A DNA stretch of 64,000 nucleotides from Ctenopharyngodon idella (Eukaryota > Chordata > Actinopteri > Cypriniformes > Xenocyprididae). The notes below the pieces were generated by a model that saw only the letters and a program-made list of their open reading frames with translations, made no database searches and had not been told where the DNA came from. This document shows, in pieces, positions 11,761 to 22,329 of the stretch. Position 1 is the stretch's first letter. Every line of letters begins with the position of its first letter. Location: the NCBI RefSeq assembly GCF_019924925.1, contig NC_067223.1:19433343-19497342 (forward strand), read 5' to 3'. The translations under genes and the position numbers were made by a program.

Positions 11761-12562
11761 TTAAAGGGTTTGTTCACCCAAAAATGAAAATTCTGTCATT
11801 AATTACTCACCCTTGTGCTGTTTTACACCTGTAAGACCTTCGTTGATCTTCCGAACACAAATTAAGATATTTTTGTTGAAATCCGATGGCTCCGTGAGGA
11901 CTACATAGGGAGCAATGACATTTCCTCTCTCAAGATCCATAAAAGTACTAAAAACATATTTAAATCAGTTCATGTGAGTACAGTGGTTCAATATTAATAT
12001 TATAAAGCGATGAGAATATTTTTGGTGCGCCAAAAAAAAAAAAAGTATATATATAAATATATATAGTGATGGCCGATATCAAAACACTGCTTCAGGAAGA
12101 TTCGGAGCGTTATGAATCAGCGTGTGGAATCATGATTCGGATAGCGTGTCAAACCGCCAAACTGCTGAAATCACGTGACTTTGGCGCTCCGAACTGCGGA
12201 TTCGACACGCTGATTCATAATGCTCCGATGCTTCCTGAAGCAGTGTTTTGAAATCAGCCATCACTATATAAGTCGTTATTTTGTTTTTTTTTGGCGCACC
12301 AAAAATATATTCCTCGCTTTATAATATTAATATTGAACCACTGTACTCACATGAACTGATTTAGATGTGTTTTTAGTACATTAATGGATCTTGAGAGAGG
12401 AAATGTAATTGCTCCCTATGTAGGCCTCACAGAGCCATCGGATTTAAACAAAAATATCTCAATTTGCGTTCCGAAGATTAACGAAGGTCTTACGGGTGTA
12501 AAACGGCACGAGGGTGAGTAATAAATGACAGATTTTCATTTTTGGGTGAACTAACCCTTTAA
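11761..12562. mobile_element. TTAA foldback MITE in TRIM intron 1
   Basis: The ends are TTAAAGGGTTTGTTCACCC and its near reverse complement. Almost the whole 802 bp folds on itself, with both arms carrying the CAAAAATGAAAA, CATCTTC/GAAGAT and CACTGTACTCACATGAA boxes. The TTAA ends suit a piggyBac-type target. It resembles the Angel-like foldback families of cyprinids (name from memory). Confidence 0.8.
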
Positions 12563-13675
12563 CTTTCTAACACAATTTACTTATCAAGCATTTATCTAGA
12601 AGCAATATGATCACTATGCATGTTGAACAGACCAAAATGTAAATCGCTCATAAATCAAATCATTGATCAGCTCATGTATACAGAACCCAAATCAAATGTG
12701 GCAACCTGTTTAGTCATGTGACATGTTTTAACAAATGAGGTTTGATGTTATCGAAGTGTGATTTTTGATTTGGGCTAGAAACAGAAATTCATCAGACTAT
12801 CTTTGTGTTCTGCAACAGAAAATCATAAAAGCTTGAAACAGGAGAATGGGTAAATTAATCTATTCACTATCCCTTTATAACTAGGCACTGATGAATGCTG
12901 ACACTTATGCTTTGTTTATTCAACTAATCAGTGTATTGAACCTAGATCTTTAACCCCTAAGCTCACCTCTTTACTGTTAATATATCAACTGGTCACATGA
13001 TGAATTAGTGATAGTAGTTTTATGTGACATTTCATGTTATTGGTTTGTCCTCCAGAACCAGTTGAAAGAGATTCAGATAAAGGTCCAGCAGAGAATCCAG
13101 CAGAAAGAGAAAGATATTCATCAGCTGAGAGAGGTTGTGGAGTCTCATAAGGTGAGTCTGGAAAAGAAGAGCAGTTAGAACTCTCCTCTAGTGCTGGAGC
13201 TCTTTCAGACACACTGAAGCCACAGCGTAATTGTGATTTGTGTCCTAACAGCGCTCTGCACAGACAGCAGTGAAGGACATTGAGAAGATCTTTACTGATC
13301 TCATCTGCTCTATTGAGAGAAGTTGTTCTGAGGTCACATGGTGGATCAGAGATCAGGAAAAGGCTGCAGTGAGTCGAGCTGAAGGACGACTGAAGCAAAT
13401 GGAGCATGAGATCAATGATCTGAGGAGGAGAGATGCTGAGCTAGAGCAGCTTTCACACACACACACCATCACATCCATTTCCTGCAGGTAACAGGATCTA
13501 GAAGAACAGGATCACAGTAGACATGAGCAAGATCCTGGAGACTCACATAGAAACATTTCATGAGAGCAGAATGAGCAGTTGACTGCAGTGTTGTGAGGAA
13601 TTCTGTCACTAGTGTCACTGTTCAAAACTTCACTTCACTGATATTTAAACTTTACCAAATATTTCTTTCCAATTA

Positions 13676-14222
13676 GTGGCTTTCACAGCATGTAGTTCTA
13701 GGAACTAGCCACCAGGGCAGTTCCCGAGAACTAATTTCTCCCCTAATTTCTCGTCATTTAGCACTGCATTTACAAACATCAACAACTGGAGAACAGAGGA
13801 TGCTGTGATAGGAGCTGTTTTTGTTGTTTTGTGGGTTTCATGATAACGGAGATGGACTGTAGATGAATAAGGGCTACGAGACAATTTCCTAAGAAAACTT
13901 GCAGTGTTACATATCAGAGCCTGAGAAAGAACACAATGCCACAGACAGTTAAATGCCGTTATTGCTGTTTTCCATGTACGTGGAATAGGTAAATACATGG
14001 CTTTTTAAAAAATACCAGAAGCCGTATGTGTTTGGCCAATCAACGTACACTTATGTCACTGGTTGCTATTGTGCTAGGTTAGACCCTACTCTGAAGTAAG
14101 AGCTAATTTAGCTCCCCAGAATAGGAGTTCCTATAACTAAAATTATTCCTAGTACCTGCGGTACAAACTTCCGCCAGTAGTTCTAGGAACTATGAAAAGG
14201 TTCCTCCGGTGCGAAAGCCCCT
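13676..14222. mobile_element. MITE-like insert in TRIM intron 3
   Basis: The left edge (GGCTTTCACAGC, then GTAGTTCTAGGAACTA) is mirrored at the right edge (TAGTTCTAGGAACTATG, then GCGAAAGCCCC). This gives imperfect terminal inverted repeats around 540 bp. The exact ends and target duplication are unclear. Confidence 0.5.
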
Positions 14223-15895
14223 ATTGTAGTGAAATCAGTGAACTTGATGGTACAATTTCCACCCAACTAGATTTTCCATCATCCTTTTCATTAAATATTT
14301 AATTTAAACTATGTTTCGTGAGTTCACACTTACATATAATTAAAATAGTTCAATAATTACAAATGATGGCCAGTCTACTCATAGCCTTTAAACTGCTCTT
14401 CCTTGAAAAATATACTCAACCCTACAATCTGCAATGATGTGATGTCAGTTTTGATTTCTGCTTTCTGTAGAGTTTCCAGTCTCTCTCAGCTCCTCCTGAA
14501 TCTACAGATGTAAATGACAATCCCTTCAGTTCTCTCTCCTCTTTTGATGGCGTGAAAGAATCTGTCCGTCAAATGAGAGACAAACTGGAGGATTTCTGCA
14601 AAGAGGAGCTGAAGAAGATCTCTGACAGAGGTAAAGTCTTGTAGATTAATCTGCTCTCAGAAATGAGTCTTCCATCATCTCATATCACGTAGAAGATCAT
14701 ATTAGAAATGTCTTAGGAATGAATGCAGCAATAATTTTCTCTTTACATGGTAATTACACTGTTCATGTCTGTTGATTTCCCACTGTCACTTTCACCAACA
14801 GTTCCCAGGACCAGGAACGACTTCCTACAATGTAAGTCATTAAGAAAACGAGCACAAAAACTCACTGAGTGTGTTCATGTGCTTCCTGAAAAAATATTTT
14901 TATAATTAATCATGTAAATGATTTGCATGGGGTATCTAGTAAGCTGTACTGAGACACTGCTGATACACTTAACATAAACCATGAGTTCAGCTACATTAAA
15001 AGATCAGACAGATTCATAATTCCTGATTGTCATGTGTTTTATCTCCATCAGATTCCCATCAGCTCACCCTGGATCCAAACACAGTGAATAAACACCTCTG
15101 TCTGTCTGAGAGGAACAGATTGATTACTGGTACTCTCACAGAGCAGCCATATCCTGATCATCCAGACAGATTTGATGGATATAATCAGCAGGTGTTGTGT
15201 AAAGAAAGTGTGTGTGGACGCTGTTACTGGGAGATTGAGTGGAGTGGGGTGTTTAGTGTGGATATATCAGTGTCATATAAGAGCATCAACCGGAAGGAAT
15301 GGGGTAATAAGTGTTTGTTTGGATGTAATGTTGAGTCCTGGAGTTTGTTCTGCTCTCCCTCCAGATACTTATTCATGCATAATAACATGCGGACTGAACT
15401 CCCTGTAGCGCCCAGCCGTAGAATAGGAGTGTATGTGGATCACAGTGCAGGAACTCTGTCCTTCTACAGCGTCTCTGGAGACACAATGAGCCTCATCCAC
15501 ACAGTCCAGACCACATTCACTCAGCCTCTGTATCCTGGGATTTATGCTTTTGTTGGATCATCAGTGAAACTGTTGATGAATCAGAACAGATTGTAGAGAG
15601 TTTCTACCCATAATACTTTGAACTGCATGATAAATCAGTAACAGTGAAATGTTATAGTCTCTTATTTTCTCTACATTAATACTACAGCTGTCATTGACAT
15701 AACATATCAGAATAATTGTTGTAAAAGTCCAATTTATCTGTATAACACTTTTCACAATACACACTGTATCAATGTAGCTTTACATGGAACAGAAATCAAT
15801 GATGTAAATGTTAATCATTAATGTTGATTAATAAGTTGCATTTAGTAGATTATAGCTGGTCGATAATATAGTTTACATTTTCCTATAAAACAAGG

Positions 15896-15901
15896 AATAA
15901 A
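15896..15901 (+). terminator. Candidate polyadenylation signal of the TRIM gene
   Basis: AATAAA lies 300 bases after the stop codon, with no other gene between. Confidence 0.45.
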
Positions 15902-15992
15902 CTGAAGACAGGATAATTATAAAAGGTTTCTATGTTAGTAAAAACAAAAAAAAGTGTACAATGTTGTGGGTTTGTTTCTGGTGGAGCACTCA

Positions 15993-16355
15993 TTAAAGGG
16001 ATAGTTCACTCAAAAATGAAAATTTGATGTTTATCTGCTTACCCCCAGGGCATCCAAGATGTGGGTGACTTTGTTTCTTCAGTAGAACACAAATGATGAT
16101 TTTTAACTCCAACCGTTGCGGTCTGTCAGTCGTATAATGCATGTCAATGGGAACTCCATCTATAAGAGTCAAAAAAACATGCACAGACAAATCCAAATTA
16201 AACCCTGCGGCTCGTGACGACACATTGATGTCCTAAGACACGAAACGATCGGTTTGTGTGAGAAACTGAACAGTATTTATATAATTTTTTACCTCTAAAA
16301 CACCACTATGTCCAACTGCCTTGAGCATCCAGTGTGTGAGGTCTGAACGCACTCT
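15993..16355. mobile_element. TTAA-ended MITE segment
   Basis: It starts with TTAAAGGGATAGTTCACTC, a variant of the foldback MITE end, followed by a different interior that includes CATGTCAATGGGAACTCC. No matching right end was found. It abuts the palindrome at 16356 and may be the same element. Confidence 0.45.
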
Positions 16356-16653
16356 GAATATAACACCGTGTCAACACCGGACGCGAGCGGCACGATATTG
16401 GTGATATTGTCTACACTGGATGCGTACTTCTGACCTGGTGAGGTCTGAAGACACGCTCTGATGCCGGAAGTGATCTCTTGCGTGTATTTGTCAATGAGCG
16501 CGAGCGATCACTTCCGGCATCAGAGCGTGTCTTCAGACCTCACCAGGTCAGAAGTACGCATCCAGTGTAGACAATATCACCAATTATAATGGGTTCTATT
16601 ATCTTTTGATGCATCGCGCCGCTTGCGTCCGGTGTTGACACGGTGTTATATTC
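16356..16653. repeat. Near-perfect 298-bp palindrome
   Basis: The arms begin GAATATAACACCGTGTC and end with the exact reverse complement. They stay nearly perfect through TACTTCTGACCTGGTGAGG to GGAAGTGATC, leaving a loop of about 30 nt. The pairing of the central ~75 bp of each arm shows almost no mismatch. It is GC-richer than its surroundings. Confidence 0.85.
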
Positions 16654-17460
16654 TTTGCAAACAATGACAACTTCATTGCAGATAAGACACACCGGCTTTG
16701 CATTCACAAAACTAGGTAAGAACGTATAGTTGTCTTTCTATGTCCTATTTTCGCTGTCAACTTTCCTCTTTAGACTCTTTGATAGTGCCATCTTCTCTCA
16801 CCAGCTAGCTTAAATGTTAACATCACTCTGCACACGACGTAATAGCGTACCTTCCACACGCAAACAATTAAAAAAATTGCAGTTTAGTAAGTGAGAATAC
16901 CAAGGAATAATTCTGTGTAAAAGTTGGCTACGTCAAATAATTATTACAAAAAGTTAGGCTCCATTGTGGAACAAGCAAATTAAAATGATACACATATATT
17001 ATTTACAATATGGAAAGAGGAAATAAAACACAGTTCGTTAAGAGCATGACTCAAACATGCCATTAATGGGCTTATTCAAGTCCTCTTTTATTTTTTGAGT
17101 TATTTTTATCCATTCGCATCTCCCACATAGTATGTGTGTTTTAGCAAGGTGGTCTGTGTTGCAAGTTTGTCAATGAAGATACTTGCCAGGCTATGTGTCA
17201 CTACTCTGCTTTATTAATTTATCCAGTGTGAAACCTGGACACCGCCACACAAATGTGGCTTTTTGTTAATGACTGTCCTACTACAGGATTTAACACAGAG
17301 TAACAGCTCACTACCAGTTACAAAAGATCACTGTAACATTCTGTCACAGGCAATTCTAGTTGCATTTTTCATCAATTAATTTCCTTTGACTATGTTCTGG
17401 CCCGCCATCTAGTGGCGAAAATTATTTTTGGCCCTATGCCAAACTTACTTGCTGATCCCT
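16654..17460. other. Gene-free stretch
   Basis: No exon or repeat structure can be supported here. The last ~60 bases (GATCCCTG to CATCTAGTGG) look like the end of a dispersed repeat that truncates the neighbouring dead gene. Confidence 0.4.
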
Positions 17461-17461
17461 G

Positions 17462-19303
17462 CTGTAGAAGGTAAAGGGGTTGCTGGCGGACGAAGGGGTG
17501 CTGAGCAACTATATCCTCAAGGGCACGAGCATGGTGCTCAGCTGCCTCTGTCGCCCTTTCAAAACATTGGACAGCACAATTGAGCACCTCAGTGATTGTG
17601 CTGAGGAAGGCTTGATCCTACCCCGCCTGCTCCTTCAATATATTCATCTGGAGGGATGATCTCCGTCTTCTTGGCTGCCTCCAGCTCTCCTGAGCTGAAG
17701 GTGTAGATGATTCACTCTCCGTTTCCTCTGGAACATTTGGAGTATCTGGGGGTTCATCATCTGGGGTCATGGGCATGGATGCTCCTGTTAACCCTAAAAA
17801 AACAAGACCATAAAAAGACATCAGAAAATAAATTTATTTCTATTTTCCATCTTATTAGGACACAAATAAAAAAACAAAAATTGATTTTTTAAAAAACATT
17901 ACTTTTATTTTTGATTTTAATGTTTGTATCCCCCAGGATACATTGCCCCTTTGGGTGTATAAATTGATTGAAAACAGAATGTATGTTTGCCAGTGGACTG
18001 TAAAACATTTTAGCTATTTATTAAAAAAAAAAAAAATCTATCATAACTTACAGTTAACATTTGTTGTAATAGTCAGTTAAAACAATAAATATGCGTATTT
18101 ATGAGTATTAGTCTAATTTTCTATTATCTACAGACTATGAAATATCAACATGATCATCTTCATGTCTTTTCCTTTTTGATTGATAGTTCTTTTTTAATGT
18201 AGAAAATGTGTAATTCTTAATTTTTCTCATGTTAAAAAGTAAGCAATAACCTTGTTAGCTTATGAATTATCATTGGAACAATCAAAGTTTTACATAAACA
18301 AAGCTCGAGGCTAACAACCCATCTTGTAAAACTAAGGCTACATCCACACGAAGCCAGAGCTTTTCCTATCCAATCTTTTTTTTTCCTTGTCTCAAGAAAT
18401 ATCCGCGTACACACGAAACCACTGAAACTGACTCAAAACGATGTAGTATACATGCCAGATCAGTATGCGGCGCTGTAATTCTGCCACAGAGATAGACTAA
18501 AAATGGAGAATAAGACTTGGAGCATACACATAAACCTTGAGCGCTGTATACAAACCTTAGTAAAGCTTAGAAATAACACTTTATTTTGGCTCAGTAGCTT
18601 CTGTAGCATGAACACAAGCATCTAGTCCACTATTGTTGTTGTTGTCGCTGTTTTGTGCTGTTAGCGGCGTCTGACTAGGGTGGACACGTGGGGTGATGAC
18701 ACCATCGCTTCACAAAATATAAGGATTGGCTGTACACACGAAAACGGGCGTTGTTTTCAGATTTATCCACTCTGGGACTTCAAAAAATATCGGTTTCACC
18801 TTCTGAAAATGCTGGATCCATCTGGACGAAACACCTATCCGATACAAAAGTTTTGCGTATACAGCTAAACTCGTCTCCGTGTGGATGGGCCCTAAAACAG
18901 GCCAGGCTAATACATGTTATATCAGATTTTGCCAAACAACAACAAAAAAAGAATGTTCGCCTTACCTAGGCTGTTTAGAACGGTGTTCATCGACGTCACA
19001 ATAGGTCTATGGCCAAGTATTTCTTCCATTAAGTTGAAATACCTGAATTTTACTTTTCTCTTGCCACCAGCCCCGCTTTTGACAAGATTTCTCTTCTCTG
19101 AAAGATATTTTTGTTTTAGAGTTTTCCACTTGGACCGTAACATCTGCCACAGCTTGTCAAAGCCCTTGTCTTTCATGTCTGCTTCCAAGTCTTGGTAAAT
19201 GATGGCATTTCTCTGTTGCTTCAAATCTAATATTTGTTTAATTTGTTTGTCTTTAATTAGTTTAAGAAAGAACTCTGTCTCATCTTCGGTTCACACATAC
19301 CGC
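17462..19303 (-). pseudogene. Myb/SANT-like DNA-binding protein, two nonsense mutations
   Basis: Two exons are joined in phase on the minus strand: 19303-18966 (donor CTAG/GTAAGG) and 17784 to ~17462. Exon 1 reads M-A-R-Y-V-stop-T-E-D-E-T-E-F-F; the TGA replaces the first Trp expected of a Myb/SANT-like (GT1-type) fold. It continues with L-R-S-K-W-K-T-L-K and F-R-Y-F. Exon 2 has an acidic linker rich in E, S, T and P, a basic R-R-R-R-S-S, then an in-frame TAG near 17619 before a helical A-T-E-A-A-E-H tail. Such genes occur free-standing or as the second gene of Harbinger transposons. The intron carries the MITE at 18336-18892. Confidence 0.7.
18336..18892. mobile_element. Harbinger-type MITE, TAA target duplication
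   Basis: Terminal inverted repeats GGCTACATCCACACG (left) and CGTGTGGATGGGCCC (right) are flanked by TAA on both sides (18333-18335 and 18893-18895). A TWA 3-bp duplication is the PIF/Harbinger signature. No coding content. Confidence 0.75.
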
Positions 19304-19814
19304 GCCATCTTCAAATAATGATCATGTGACTTTTTACGTACGCCATGTGACCTGTAAATGCGAAAAACATGTTTCCATTGCAGTTTTGTGAATATTCCTC
19401 TTTTGAATTGCCTGAAAAACCACCTCATGCGAGCGTAAAAACGTTTTTGTGATGAATAGGATTTTTTTCGAAATTGACATGTTTCCATTGAATTCACAGT
19501 TTCAATTTGTGCAATTTAAAGGGTAATGGTAACGCGGCTATTGTGAATGGAATTCTACAAAACTTAAGTGAAAACACCAAATAATCATGCAATGGGATAA
19601 AATAGCTTCTCTTCCCTGCAAATAATACCATGGAGAATGTGAATAATTAACCAAGTCAAAAACAAAAAGGTAAGCAGGTATCAGCATCGGCAGACGCAAA
19701 ATGCTATTAAAGTCAAAAAGTTAAAAAAAATTTAAAAAATGATCAAAGTTACGTAAAAAAAATTAAAGCTCCTTGTGGAATTTTATAGGAATTTTGACTT
19801 TGTTATAGCGATTC

Positions 19815-20698
19815 CTATATAGAAAAATCACTTCCTGCCCTCCAGCTGCATTTCGTGCCACAGCAATGACAACAACCTATTTCTTTCCAGAATGAGTTTG
19901 CAAATGTCGTTTCAGGTGTGAAAGGCTTCTCTCCAGTGTGAAGTCTCATGTGAACCTTAAGGTTTCCTTTAAGTGTGAAACTCTTTGCACAGTGAGGGCA
20001 GGCGAACAGCTTCTCTCCAGCGTGAACTCTCATGTGAGTCTTAACAGTTGTTTTTTGTGCGAAGCTCTTCCCACACAGTTTGCAGGTGTAAGGCTTCTCT
20101 CCAGTGTGACTTCTCAAGTGGATATCAAGGGACACCTTATATGCAAAACTCATTCCGCACTGGGTACAGGTGTAAGGCTTCTCTCCAGTGTGAATTCTCA
20201 TGTGAGTCTTGAGGCTTAGTTTAGTACTGAAACTCTTACTACAGTGAGAGCACATGAAACCCTTCTCTCCAGTGTGAGTTCTCATGTGAGTCTTAAGATT
20301 TCCTTTTAGTGAGCAGCTCTTCCCACACAGTTTGCAGGTGTAAGGCTTCTCTCCAGTGTGACTTCTCAAGTGGATATCAAGGGACACCTTGTATTTAAAA
20401 CTCATTCCACATTGGATGCAGGTGTAAGGCTTCTCTCCAGTGTGAATTCTCATGTGAGTCTTGAGGCTTAGTTTAGTACTCAAACTCTTACTACAGTGAG
20501 AGCACATGAAACGCTTTTCTCCTTTGTGATTTCTCTTGTGGACTTTAGATTTTCTAGTTCCTGTTTTTTGAGCCTTTTTTTGTGAGGAAGTCTTTTTAAT
20601 CCGTGAACGACTAAAAGATTTTTCTCCAGTTGTGAAATCATGATTTTTCTCTTCCATTTCATTCAGATCTTGACTCTCTTCTTTCAGCAGCATCAGGT
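19815..20698 (-). CDS. C2H2 zinc-finger protein, 7-finger terminal exon with aberrant tail (gene B)
   Basis: The exon starts in phase 1 after the acceptor TTAG at 20700-20699, with the cluster-typical D-L-M-L-L-K-E-E-S-Q. Seven C2H2 fingers follow. Fingers 1-3 and 4-6 are a tandem copy of each other (252-bp unit: F-M-C-S-H-C-S, then Y-T-C-x-Q-C-G-M, then Y-T-C-K-L-C-G-K). Finger 3 has Cys for the core Phe. After finger 7 the linker T-G-E-K-P-F-T is fused, by a deletion of the next finger, to the old C-terminus read in the wrong frame. The ancestral stop is skipped and ~35 unrelated residues, including C-C-H-C-C, are added. No first exon was found upstream on this strand within 25 kb, so the gene may be 5'-incomplete. 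Confidence 0.8.
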
Positions 20699-22327
20699 CT
20701 AAGGTGAACAAAGACAAATACAAGTTATCACCAGTTTAATGGAACAAAGCAACAGACATTAAAACATATAAGTCGCGTTTCCACCGAAATTACCCAGAAC
20801 AATTTTCCAGGAACTTTTTTCCCCCAGACCTATTGCTTGCTGCGTTTCCATAGCGGTCTAAAGTACCGTGGAGATTTCGCGACATTAAGTATTACAACAT
20901 TCCAGTTCACGCTGGATTTCTTCCTCCTTAATAAAGCCTCATCGTGCCAAACGTGGCTTTAGGCTGCATTTACACAACAGGTCTTTATGCCAAATTCGGA
21001 TTTTTTGACTATATCCGATTTTGTTGACCCTCTTCTTTTAAAAGTGACCTGTATCTAATATCTACATTTACACTACTCGGGCTTAACATTGCTTAATGCA
21101 AGACAGTGATATTAAAAGACCAAACTCTGCACACAATTTATTAATAAAGCATACTATGTATAGAAAAGCTGTAGTCCAGAATATGAAGGCAATGAGTTAA
21201 ATTTATTGACAGAACTCATAGAAACATTTTTAATGCTATAGTTTCATCCTGACATCAGAATCATTTATTTGTACTGATTCTTCACCACAGATTTGCTGTA
21301 AATGTGTTTTCTAAAAGTCTGGTGGTAAAACTTTTGCCAAGCATGTCAGAGGTTCTGGTTTCTAATCCGTACATATATAGTTTTTTTCCCTCATTAAAAC
21401 CAAATGTGTTCATCAGTGATTGTGTATCAAGAGAGGGGCATGTTTGTGTGCATTTTATTTTGTGATTTCACCAGAACAAATAGAGAGTTTCCACAGCACT
21501 TAGCAATAGATTGAAGCATTCATCTGTGCACGAGCCACTGTCACTGACCTATACCCACTGTATTATTATCTGTATTATCACTGTGACATCTCATTAGGGC
21601 TGCACGATTAATCGAAATAAAGCCGCATGCGATTTGGCAATTGGCTGGGGTTTTTTTTTTGTTTTTTTTGTGCCGCTCATCAGTGAAGCACTGCTAAATG
21701 CTGCTCTATCTGAAAGCCAGAGGGCGCTCTTGTGCTGAACCTTCAAATATGCCCCGCTGTAGGAGCCATTTATAGGTTTTACCATATTGTTTTATGTTGT
21801 CCCTTCTTGTATGTTTTCTGGAGTCTGTGTGTGCCCTCTACAGGGCGAACCATAGGATAAAGCCACAGGTATCTAATGAGATGCGTGGTCTGCTGGGAGC
21901 ACACGGTCCTTAGACCTTCTTTCTCCTCTTCAATGTTTTATGGTGCTCTTATAATTTACAGCTTGAATTATTTTATATTTTATTTTCAACGTTAAGTTGC
22001 ATCAGTTTATTTTTGTAACATTCAAGATTAATAAATGAACTGTGATCAACTTCATTTTCCTGGACTTTTAATGGATATAAAGGAGTCAACAAAGAGTTGT
22101 CTAAAATTTTCCCAGTGGACCCAAGAAGTGACCAACAAACATTTTAAATCAAGTAAAGGTCACTACACCCGCAGAAGAAAGATAACACACGTCGTTCCAG
22201 GAAATCGCTGTAGCTGAATAAACAGAAGATTGAAACGCTTTGATTGATTAAATGTGACTAATATATGACAATATATGATTTATCTGTGTTCTTCAAGCTT
22301 TCTGGGGTATTTCAGTGATAATAAAAG
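20699..22327. other. Repeat-rich stretch without a gene
   Basis: Contains pieces of dispersed fish repeats: a CGTTTCCACCGAAA block at ~20776 and GGCTGCACGATTAATCGAAAT at ~21598, which resembles hAT-type ends. No coding exon and no first exon for the minus-strand zinc-finger gene were seen. Confidence 0.45.
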
Positions 22328-22329
22328 TA

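Larger units (their letters stand above)
11168..15596 (+). pseudogene. TRIM-family RING / B-box / coiled-coil / PRY-SPRY gene with frameshift
   Basis: Six exons: 11168-11740, 13056-13151, 13252-13487, 14471-14630, 14802-14831 and 15052-15596, each bounded by GT/AG. Exon 1 (191 codons) encodes a C3HC4 RING (C-P-V-C, then C-G-H-S-Y-C, then C-P-Q-C; residues ~13-58) and two B-boxes. Exons 2-4 encode the coiled coil. Exon 6 encodes a PRY-SPRY (B30.2) domain beginning at L-D-P-N-T-V-N and containing G-R-C-Y-W-E-I-E and G-V-Y-V-D-H. RING TRIMs act as ubiquitin E3 ligases, and the closest relatives are the fish TRIM16/TRIM25-like genes, many with roles in innate immunity. Exon 3 is 236 nt where the family has 234. 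Two extra bases in a CA run (~13456-13468) shift the frame, giving a TAA at 14511-14513. As written, the product would stop after the coiled coil at about 316 residues and lose SPRY. A sequencing error or a polymorphic CA run is possible. Confidence 0.85.
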
